A stretch of DNA of 27,088 nucleotides, from positions 1 through 27,088 of the forward strand of contig AJFK01000722.1 in the NCBI GenBank assembly GCA_000467715.1, given 5' to 3'. The translations under genes were made by a program, and so were the position numbers. The notes below the pieces were generated by a model, which saw only the letters and a program-made list of their open reading frames with translations, was not told the DNA's origin and made no database searches. This document shows positions 18,606-27,088 of this stretch, piece by piece. Numbering within the stretch: the stretch's first letter is position 1; the number at the start of each line of letters is the position of its first letter. The DNA is from Hysterium pulicare CBS 123377 (lineage: Eukaryota; Ascomycota; Dothideomycetes; Hysteriales; Hysteriaceae).

Positions 18606-20827
18606 AGCCTTAAGAGACGCCGTGAGCCGTGATGGCGCCATATCGCAGAGCCGTCTGAGCTCCCCAGATGTGGTAGATTGTCGTTCCGATTTCAGCCAAA
18701 GCGATCAGTATCTTTACGTGACCCAGATTAATTGAAGCTGGCAGTTTTGGTAGGGGACAGCTTGCTAAAATATGAACCACGTGGCAAATCCGCTTTGGTC
18801 GTTCTTTGATAGCTGGGTCGCAGGAGCAATGTCGTATCAGCAAGCGAAGCGCTGTACAGATACACAAGCCAAGACTTTGATCAACATGCAGAGGCAGCTT
18901 AGCAGTGGGTAGTCCCCGGGGCGGGCCGTGTGCGTGGAAAAGAACGTGGATGGCGCGGGTGCCCCGCCACTCGGCTCGTGTGAGGTTCTCGTTTCCAATC
19001 TGGGGCCAATGTAACTCTGGGGTGAGAATTATGTTGAAGGATTGCGCAGTGAAGTGTTTCATACCAGCGCGTAAACCAAACCCATTTGAACCTTTCGTAT
19101 ACTAGATAAGGCGTGTATGAGGGGGTGTTCGATGCTGCATATTCGCGTCCAGAATCAACCTTCAGATGTACAGCCCCGCGGTTGTGGATTTGTCTCAATC
19201 GTGAATGTTATATATGATCAACTCTGCCAGGTTCTCAAGGATGAACAAAGCCAATCAGCTTGCGTGTCCACCCCAGTTAATCGGCTGTACCTATGGGTCT
19301 TTCAGAAGTCGGGTTGTGGAGCACTGCAATGTTCCTGCACGGCGGATTCCAGTCGATGGGATCAGTATCCTTGCTTGTGCTTCGATCTGCAAGTCTTGTA
19401 AGCTATACTTTCTTCCAGCCAATCGATGAGATATCCATAGTCAGAAACCCATGACACCAACGGATAGAGATGAACGGATAATTGAGTTTGGAACATTACG
19501 TTGACGCGCATGGTCAAGCATCATGTGACACGAAAGTAAAAAACATGTACTTCGACGAACATGCAGGTTACAGATCTTACGCGTGCTCTGGTCTCTTACC
19601 ACGATGGCATCTTTTGCCTTTGCTGCGCCGTGTGATGGCTGTACTGGTAATCGCCATTCGCGCCCGTGAAAACGGGAAGCAAGCCATGGGGTCATGCGCA
19701 GTATCTGCCGATTCTGTCAGCAAGGTAGACGTTTCGTCCAACTTGCTATAGCGGCATGTCACTCAGAGATATGATCAGGATGAATGGCTTTGGAGACGAT
19801 GCTGACACTCGCCGGACTTTCGGGCAAGACGAATGGCGTAGGAGATCTGTTGGGATGGTTTGGTGAGCAGCCAGATCCGGAATTCGTTGGACGAAAAAGA
19901 CCTTCCATAATGAACTAGATCGGCGGTTTAAGATGGGCGTGCAGAGAGCGTTGAAGCTTGCGAAGCCTGAGGTTCGAGAGAAATGTGGGTGACACTCAAC
20001 GCCAAGCCCGGTCCCGACACAGCACCGCGCAACGACCCCGTCCGTACCTTTGTATGAATGGTAGCAACTCCTGTCGGACTTCATTGTTCGGATCCTCGCA
20101 CGCCTCAAGGGGAGGCTCAGCGAAGGCCACGTACCCCGTACTACGAAGATACTTGGGAGTGATTGACTTGCACCTCCTTCCTCGTCAGGCTATACTATGC
20201 GCGCCTTCGAGGCTCCAATTCAGTCCACCGCGGGCAGTCCGACGGCTGCACGTTATCGTAGAACTGCCAACAGCAATGCCCATTTCTTTGGTTCCGTACA
20301 TTCGATTTCGTCTCCTTGCTCTCAATAAAAGCTTCTCGCTGCCATGCTTAAAACGAACTCGATGATGTTGACGCTTTCTTAGCCGTTTGAACTTTCAGTC
20401 TCCTCATACTTCTGTAACTATGTACAGCTTCCAACATCACTAACGAATGGGTATTAAATGCCACTTCGAATGCATCCCAAATCGATGAAGTCACAGTTCA
20501 TGCGAACTGCCGCTGCTCCGGGAAGCATCAATACGCTAATGCAAGATTCACGATATTGCGGGGATTGAGGCATACCAAATCTATGACATCCGTTAAGATG
20601 CCAACCCCAAAAGCGATTTTAATTGAGGGGAAGTGCGGTATATTTGCACCACTGGGGACTCGAGTTTACCAATGCGCCGCACCGCATCGAAGCGGCATCG
20701 ACTATACCAGGATCCCAGCCACGCATCCCGGGTGCCGGGTAAAAATGACAGGATTATATCTATCTGGCATGGACGCGCACAGGGAGACTGTTCTCCCCGT
20801 TCCTCTTGAAGTGGGAAACAGCCGAAG
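18606..20827. other. 2.2-kb region with no convincing gene
   Basis: Several open frames of 60-150 codons occur on both strands (for example 18610-19062 minus and 19958-20365 plus). They overlap one another and have scattered Cys/His/Arg-rich composition, with no domain and no splice-supported extension. It must contain the promoters of the rhodopsin-domain gene and of the carboxylesterase. An inverted GC-rich stretch lies near 18955-18975 (GCGGGTGCCCCGC). I see no transposon ends. Confidence 0.5.
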
Positions 20828-22827
20828 ATGATTGTCACGATATCCTCACGGGTTTTCCGCATCGTTGGGGTGATCTGTCTGGTGATCCAAGCCACGGCAT
20901 TCCCGCAAACTAAACCCTTTGAAGCGTACAGGCGTCAAGCCCCGAGTCAAGGGCTCAACACCACGAATTCGCTGCAAGTCGACCTTGGATACGAGGTTTA
21001 CCAAGGCGTTGCCAACACAACGACTGGTTTGAATATATTCAGAGGGTCGGTACCATGTCTATGTCTTCAATTAATCTCATCTGACCTAGGACCAGCATCC
21101 GATATGCCGCTCCACCAACCGGAGCGCTGAGATGGCAAGCTCCTCAAGCTCCAGCTAGAAATCGCTCCAATGTCATATCAGCAGCAAAACTGGGGCCTGC
21201 ATGCCCCCAATCCCTTCTTTCTCAAGGTAGTGCTACCAAAAGTTCATTCCAAGTCTCGACTGAGGATTGCTTGTTCTTGAATGTTTACGCGCCCTCGAAT
21301 GCGTCGAATCTTCCAGTACTGGTATGGATACATGGGGGTGGATATGGTGCCGGATCTGGCGCGCAAGATATGACATCCATAATCAATGCGAACAACAATG
21401 GCTTTATTGCGGTTGCTATACAATATCGAGTACGTATGGGAAAAGCCTATCTTCAGGAACAGCGCTGATGGCCAATAGCTTGGAGCATTTGGTTTCATTT
21501 CGTCCGATGAGGTCTTCAGGAACGGCGTCGTGAATGCAGGGCTTTTGGACCAATACTTTGCTTTGCAATGGGTGCAATCTTACATTGACCTTTTCGGAGG
21601 AAACGCGTCGCAAGTCACAATCGCCGGAGAATCAGCTGGAGGAGGCTCTGTCATGTTGCAGGACATTGCGTACGGTGGCACTGTGGGAACATCACTTTTT
21701 GTAAACGTAAGGCCTCCACGCTCCTCAGCATTCAAAATGGCTACTCATCATAAACCTAGTCAATTGCCGCCTCGCCCTATCTTCCTCAACAATACGGATA
21801 CAAAGACTGGATTCCCTCGCAGTCTTACTATGCATTCGCAACTCAAGTCGGGTGTCCACCAGCATGGGCATATGGAAATTCATCTCAGACCATCTTCCAA
21901 TGCCTTGTCGGCAAAGACACGGAGACCTTGCAACGAGCCAGTGCTTCCGCCTCACAATCCGGCACGTACGGCTCTTGGGCCTTCCTTCCTGTGACAGATG
22001 GCATTTTCATACAACAAACGCCATCTCAGCAACTATTGCAGAGGAAGCTGAATGGGCTCAATGCTCTTGTCGGCAATAATGCTGAAGAAGGCCCAGCATT
22101 CACGACGCCTAACATCACCACAGAGAATGATCTTATCGCGTGGGTTAAGCTTGTTTTCCCTCTTTTCACCAATGAGGATATTGCCAAGCTTCTCTATTAC
22201 TACCCCAGCACGAATGCATCAGATGTTCCAGGAAGCCCTGAGTTCGCAACCTCAGGATACACAGGAGCAACAGCTCTCAACGTCAGTCAAGTCGCGAGCG
22301 GCCAGCAACAGCGCGCCGACAACATCTACGCCGAAACCACCTTCGTCTGCCCAGCCTACTGGATCGCAGAAGCCTACAACGACCACGGCCGGAAAGGCTA
22401 CAAGTACCAATACTCAGTCCCAAATGCCTTCCACGGCTCAGACGTCGCCGCGTACTTCGGACCTCGCTCGCCTAACATAGGCCCTGATCTTGCCCTCACC
22501 TTCCAGAAGATCTACGGCAACTTCATCATGTCTTCAAATCCTTCAGTTTCCTCTCAGGTCCTTAATGGTGCGTCGTCTAACTCGACGTCTACGAATCAAG
22601 CTTCCGAATGGCCTCCTTTCACGCTCTACTCGCCGTTTCAGCTTAATTTGAACCAGACCGGAGGCACGCCTTTTATCTACCCCAGCACGCATGGTGTCAA
22701 TGTGACTGAGTTTAGAGAACCGGGGCTGCTGAATGATATATCGCTTGTGAATGCGTATACTTGGGAAGGTGGAAGAGGAACGCGATGTGATTTTTGGAGG
22801 AGCATCGCGGCGATTGTGCCCGAGTGA
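20828..22827 (+). CDS. Secreted type-B carboxylesterase/lipase, 615 residues
   Basis: Exons are 20828-21045, 21096-21429, 21479-21706 and 21760-22827. An N-terminal hydrophobic signal peptide (about residues 1-26, [13 protein letters not shown]) indicates secretion. The alpha/beta hydrolase motifs are in order: EDCLFLNVY at 129-137, the oxyanion-hole HGGG at 152-155, the nucleophile Ser236 in GESAGG, the probable acid Glu370 in GNNAEEG and His485 in AFHGSD. Several NxS/T sites are present. The end [10 protein letters not shown] is typical of fungal members. The first intron uses an unusual GTCGGT donor, but the joined FRGIRYA is the conserved family sequence. The ester substrate cannot be told from sequence. 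No cluster partner is adjacent. Confidence 0.93.
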
Positions 22828-23072
22828 TGCGCCACAGGAACGAACGAGTGTTAATGTGTTGGTCCTTGGATAGGAATCTTTTTAATAGTAAATAACTTGG
22901 ATGTATGCACGTCAGATTTCTGTTCCAGAAAGCGTGTTGTTCCTGTAGAAATAAATGCGCCGGAGGAACCGAACAGAGCTCGGTCCCCGCTCTGCCGAGC
23001 AGATCCAGATGCCAGGTTCGCTTCCTTTCATCCTAAAACCATCACGAAAAGCTTCATCAAACCACATCCGCA

Positions 23073-23904
23073 ATGTCTGCAGGCCTCAATACCATAGCGC
23101 CGCCTCCTCCCAAAGCTCCAATGCCTCCGCGATTGCGCCCTCTCGGCGTTGCGGCGGGGTTCTTCAGCGCAGTGGTCTTCAATATCGCAGCCGTCGGCCT
23201 CGGCTGGAAATGGTACACGCGCAACGACGTCTTCGTCCCCTTCGACGCAACCGCACCCGATGTCACCTCTCCGACCGCGAAGAAAGTAAACCCATACTCG
23301 AATTCGCCTATTCTCACCGACCATTGCGTTCGATTAGTGCCGTACTCGAAACTGAGGACGACCCAGCAGGAGGAGCTTACAAGGGATTTCTGCAGAGGAG
23401 TATGGTCGGGCTTGGGATATGCATATCAGAGAAGGTATCTGGAGAAGAAGTATAGAGCTCTGCCGGGGAGGGAGGATCATCTCTGGGGAAAGAAGGAATT
23501 GGCGAAGGATGATTATCAAGTTGGGACGAAGATTACGGATCATTTTGAGGTGATTGAAAGGACGCCGGAGAAGGTACGATATTTCGAACTCACTTCCTAG
23601 GCTTGACAGTGCTTCATATACTCTGGAATTGTGCTAACATTTCTTGCTCAATTTGTAGGTGATAGTGAGATGCGGCGACTCACCTCTGAACGCAGCGCCC
23701 AGAGACAGCGACGGTATATTCTTAATTGAAGTCACAAAAGATGACAAGGCACAGGTGGCGGCTTTTCATCTGAAGAGCATATTCACGAATACGACCGAAG
23801 CCGGTAAAAATTCTCCGCCACTCCCATGGCACTTTCAATGGGCACACCGCGAGTACACAAAGTTTTTGTTGGAGTCAAGTGTAAGGGACAAGATCCTGAA
23901 ATAG
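23073..23904 (+). CDS. Single-pass protein of unknown function, 248 residues
   Basis: Exons are 23073-23573 and 23659-23904, joined in phase 0 (GTACGA donor, TTTGTAG acceptor). A Pro-rich start precedes one membrane segment (about residues 24-46, PLGVAAGFFSAVVFNIAAVG). After it comes WYTRNDVFVPFD, then an ordered soluble part with RDFCRGVWSGLGYAYQRRYL, DHFEVIERTPEKVIVRCGDS and WAHREYTKFLLESSVR. I recognise the layout as a conserved but unnamed filamentous-fungal family and cannot assign a function. The short N-terminal tail and single helix suggest an organelle or ER membrane anchor with the larger domain on one side. The start has CAATGT context. Confidence 0.82.
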
Positions 23905-24757
23905 AACAAGATTTGCGGCACCGCATACGTTCAAAGGATGTGCTCCCATATACCCTTCCGCATTGAATTGTTAAGAGCAGCGAATTCAGCTGTCCCGGCA
24001 ATCGCTGATGTATAATACCACCGTGTCGCAATTCCTGTGTCAAACGCCGGGTGCGGGATACTTAAATAGAACCACTAAATAGAGAACAGGAAGACAGCCT
24101 CATAAAGCGCATTCCAGAATCAACATTTAATTGACCCCTTCCTCGGAGAAGGACACTATATCTATACAAACACGAGAGAAGGAGCCGACATCGTCTTGAT
24201 AGCCAGAGCCAGGTGTGACCAATTAGGCCTAGCAATTTTCAAGTCGGCCCGCTGATTCGTCATCTTGGCTTTTCGCGTGACTTAGCGGGATCTAAAAACA
24301 CTAAACAGTGAACTCGTAACACAACTCCACCCTTAACGGTCTCTTACGCGTCGCATCTCCACAATAAGGAAACAGGAGCAGTCTCTAAGAGACCAGAACT
24401 CTGTGCAAGATGCCACTAACAAAAGTTATCTTTTCCTGGTTACGAGTCCAATGTGGTGGTTCTTATCTACTCGACTCCCAGTGTTCGTTCTTTCCAGCAT
24501 TCCACACTCGTTGTCTCGTCAGCGGAGGAAAGACACTTCTCTCTCAACCAGTAACAAATCTTTCTTGCCCTTTTAAGCAGATTATTTACATAGTCATTCC
24601 AAAGTCCATCAACTCTTTCCAACTGAGGTCTCCTCCTCCCGCTGTGAGCCAAAAGCAGGCTCCTACCCTACCTTGATAGGAGATAGTCCACATCTTACAT
24701 AACATCTGGACACTTCATTCGATGTTTTCACACCAGAAGAATAATTTTACCGCCACG
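23905..24757. other. Intergenic, no gene seen
   Basis: The 3' flank of the unknown gene and the promoter region of the GH16 gene. One plus-strand frame (24410-24676) lacks any recognisable feature. A pyrimidine-rich stretch precedes the GH16 start. Confidence 0.5.
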
Positions 24758-25935
24758 ATGGTGGACTCTCCTCCGCCGTACGAGAAGGTCTTCAAATCTC
24801 CGTCCCGGCTGAATCCAAGAACATGGGGATGGAGAACTTGGACCGCAATTGCAGTCGCAGCAATTGCTATAGTAATCGCAATCATCGTGGGAGCCGTGCT
24901 CGGAGCACGCGCGAACGCATATCCTAATTACAGCGCTTTGACATACACGCTGCAAGATACTTGTCAGTAGACTCCGGGGATAGAGGATTACTTGTCAATA
25001 GCTAATTAGATGAACAGACAGCGGCGAGAACTTTTTCGATAACTTCGACTACTTCACAGGCTATGATCCCTCCAGCGGCTTCGTACAGTAAGCGCCCCTT
25101 TCATCTTATCACCGATGCTGCACGCTAACAAATTCTTAGCTACGTCGACGCCGAAGGCTCCCAATCCCTAAACCTAACCTACGCCACCACAAACACATCC
25201 ACCCTCCGCGTCGACACCTCCGACACAAACGCCACCACAGGCCGCAAATCCGTCCGCATAACCTCCAAACAAACCTACAACAACGGCCTCTTCATCTTCG
25301 ACATCATCCACTCTCCCTACGGCTGCAGCACCTGGCCCGCCCTCTGGCTCACCGATCCCTCAAACTGGCCCTCAAACGGCGAAATCGACGTCGTAGAAGC
25401 CGTCAACGGCGCCACGAGCGGAAACCAAATGACCCTCCACACCAGCAACGGCTGCAAAATGGATCGCAAGCGCAAGGAAACCGGCACCGTCCTAACGAAA
25501 AACTGCTACAACGGTACAGACGACAACGCTGGCTGCGGCGTCCAAGGCCCAACCTCCACCTACGGCTCCGAACTCAACTCCAACGGCGGCGGCATCTATG
25601 CCATGGAATGGCGCACAGCCGGCATCCGCATCTGGTTCTTCCCTCGCTCCGATATCCCCGCCGACATCACGAACGGCACGTCTCCGGACCCTAGTTCGTG
25701 GGGAACGGCGCTCGCGGATTTCCCGTCGACGGATTGTAACGTTGCGAGCCATTTTAAGAATCAGAGTATCATTGCGAATATCGATCTTTGTGGGGATTGG
25801 GCGGGGAGTACGGAGGTTTATAGTACGCAGGGGGGTTGTCCAGGGGAGTGTACGACTTTTGTGGCGGAGGAGGCTAGTAGTTTCGAGACGGCGTTTTGGG
25901 AGTGGGGAAATTGGAAGGTTTATACGGCTGCTTGA
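24758..25935 (+). CDS. Membrane-anchored GH16 glucanase, 356 residues
   Basis: Exons are 24758-24962, 25018-25087 and 25140-25935. The protein is a type II membrane protein: a short cytosolic tail with PPPYEK, then a hydrophobic anchor (about residues 28-50). The GH16 catalytic domain follows (SGENFFDNFDYFTGYD, GFVHYVD, ALWLTDPSNWPSNGEIDVVE). Nucleophile Glu173, Asp175 and acid/base Glu178 are in the GEIDVVE motif. Family members of this layout act on beta-1,3(4)-glucans, often at the cell wall. Eight or so NxS/T sites support an outward-facing domain. An in-frame ATG at 24722 would add 12 residues; the second ATG was preferred for its stronger context (ACGATGG). The frames needed donor GTCAGT at 24963 rather than a nearby GTAGAC. 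Confidence 0.93.
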
Positions 25936-26977
25936 GGGAATGGGGGATGGAGATGGATGGGTTTGAGGAAGGTGGAAAGCGGGAAGAGGTGAATTGGATT
26001 GGTTCGGCTGGGTTGGTTGTATGATTGATACCCTTGGATAGAGGAGTAGTTGATTCAAAGCGAATACGCTGGGTTTGTATTTAGATAGAGGAATATCGTT
26101 ACGCTGTTTTATGATAGGATATTTGATGCCTGGTTCAGAACGCACTTTTCGTAGCTTCGGCGAAACTACAAATGCCCAAGCCTCTTCAAAAACCTCTGAG
26201 TCCTCACGAAAGCAGACATCCCTCTCCTACCTCATGGTCTTGTCCGGCAGGCTGCAGCGCTCATTGAAACGCCCATCACTCAATATGTATACTTGTTCAA
26301 CTGAGAAAGTGAGGGACGTAATTTTGTAATAACATGGAAAGTAGCTTGATTGTTCGAAGAAAACCGCCAGTGCTCTTCAAATCTACGCAATGTGGAATAT
26401 AATCAATCTAAACGGTGTACACCCATATCGTTCGGATAAGAAGGACACTAGGTGGCGGCTTGCAAGGGACCCTTGAACGACGTTTCGAAGTTTCCGACAT
26501 GGATTCACAAGCCGTGGTTTCAACGTACCCCTTCTTTCGTCTTCTTATGGGGTGGTTCTAGATAAGTGATAGGGGTGCTAACTCAGTAGAGTACGGATTC
26601 CGATTAGGGAACAAGCCGACGCCAAGGCATGCGTGATGAGGCGTATGTTGTGGGCTAGTTCTTGGTTGTGGGCTAGTTCTTGTTTTCTTAAAGCAAGAAT
26701 GGGATATTTCGGAAATTATGATGATATCGTAGTGTGAGATAGGTTGAGCGTAGCGGAGCAGAAAGAGTAGGGGTGTGCATATACTAGATTGATCGAAATT
26801 CGAGTCCCAGTGGCAATATCTGGCGAGCGAGGTCAGCATTGACTTCGAATCCACGGGCGTTCACGGGAGTGTAGATGAGACGGATCCCATTTGTTGAAGG
26901 AAAAGAAGGAATCTGCGTTATACTAGCTATTTTACATAACAAAATCCAAGTTGTATACCGGTCGCTAAACCTTCCAT
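25936..26977. other. Intergenic, no gene seen
   Basis: This is the 3' flank of the GH16 gene, G-rich at first (25940-26010). Open frames here are short and featureless. An 18-base tandem duplication is listed separately. Confidence 0.5.
26648..26682. repeat. 18-base tandem duplication
   Basis: TTGTGGGCTAGTTCTTG occurs at 26648-26664 and 26666-26682, period 18. The copies are identical, so the duplication is probably recent. Confidence 0.85.
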
Positions 26978-27088
26978 TTACATTCCATCAAGACCCCAAT
27001 GGCCTTTGAGACGTGTGAAGACGTCCACGTCCTCGTCCGAACTGTCATCCTCGTCTTCAAAAAGAGTTTGATTAAGCTCAACCACGCG
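26978..27088 (-). CDS. 3' end of an acidic reading frame, runs off the window
   Basis: Thirty-six codons and a TAA stop are open to the right edge. The translation starts RVVELNQTLF, passes through the acidic stretch EDEDDSSDEDVDVF and ends in TRLKGHWGLDGM. The first eleven codons correspond to the 34-base match with 44-77, where the copy is disrupted by a stop. It is therefore probably a gene present in more than one copy, perhaps part of a mobile element, but the family is not recognisable from this end. Confidence 0.45.
   Translation of the reverse strand, partial: RVVELNQTLFEDEDDSSDEDVDVFTRLKGHWGLDGM
27055..27088. repeat. Right-edge copy of the flanking repeat
   Basis: Matches 44-77 in 31 of 34 bases, same orientation, and reaches the last base of the window, so it probably continues beyond. 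This copy keeps an open reading frame. Confidence 0.7.

Noticed and set aside
18610-19062. 150-codon minus-strand open frame upstream of the rhodopsin-domain gene
   Set aside because: No recognisable motif, no splice support, and other frames are open over the same DNA.
19746-20108. 120-codon minus-strand open frame
   Set aside because: Overlaps an equally long plus-strand frame; Arg/Ser/Cys-rich, with no domain.
15269-22827. Secondary-metabolite cluster (SDR, membrane protein, carboxylesterase)
   Set aside because: No polyketide synthase, NRPS, terpene cyclase, P450 or cluster regulator is present, and gaps are large.
25492-26145. 217-codon minus-strand open frame opposite the GH16 gene
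   Set aside because: It mirrors the GH16 exon, whose third-position bias removes stop codons on the other strand. Composition is Arg/Ile/Pro-rich with no domain.
26835-26865. TTCGAATCC string resembling a tRNA T-loop
   Set aside because: The flanking bases do not pair as a T-stem and no acceptor or anticodon arm can be built.
1-27088. CRISPR array, rRNA or bacterial-type operon
   Set aside because: No regularly spaced repeats or rRNA-like sequence; introns and gene structure are fungal.

Overview
The window looks like a stretch of a filamentous ascomycete (Pezizomycotina) chromosome. Genes lie on both strands. Most are split by introns of about 50-60 bases with GT..AG ends and CTAAC-type branch points. 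The protein families (HET-free BTB and F-box adaptors, a fungal rhodopsin-domain membrane protein, type-B carboxylesterase, GH16 and GH2 glycosidases) are typical of that group. I cannot name the species. The left edge carries CpA-to-TpA type damage suggestive of repeat-induced point mutation (RIP).

Layout. 1-260: AT-rich degraded repeat. 913-1668 (-): broken C-terminal relic of a DUF6536-type membrane protein. 1968-3626 (+): six-exon F-box protein. 3879-6527 (-): single-exon intracellular beta-mannosidase (GH2), divergent from a five-exon MFS sugar porter at 6958-8843 (+); their shared 430-base promoter has two CreA-like motifs and a possible small antisense gene. 9237-14102 (+): tandem array of four BTB/POZ paralogues, the first interrupted by an in-frame amber codon. 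14729-14999 (+): 3' end of an unidentified gene. 15269-16344 (-): classical short-chain dehydrogenase. 16983-18605 (-): eight-exon rhodopsin-domain (PTH11-like) membrane protein. 18606-20827: 2.2 kb without a convincing gene. 20828-22827 (+): secreted type-B carboxylesterase. 23073-23904 (+): conserved-looking single-pass protein of unknown role. 24758-25935 (+): membrane-anchored GH16 glucanase. 26978-27088 (-): 3' end of an acidic reading frame that runs off the window and shares 34 bases with the degraded left edge.

How the genes may work together. The beta-mannosidase and transporter form a plausible uptake-plus-cytosolic-hydrolysis pair for beta-mannosides. The F-box gene and BTB array are substrate-adaptor families of SCF and CUL3 ubiquitin ligases, and the BTB array is a local expansion from one ancestor because all four share a phase-2 intron just before the BTB fold. 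No secondary-metabolite backbone enzyme, rRNA, tRNA or CRISPR array was seen. The observations most worth following are the RIP-like repeat at both edges, the BTB array with its nonsense codon at a conserved tryptophan, the mannoside pair, and a sharp within-gene switch of third codon position from A/C to G/T.
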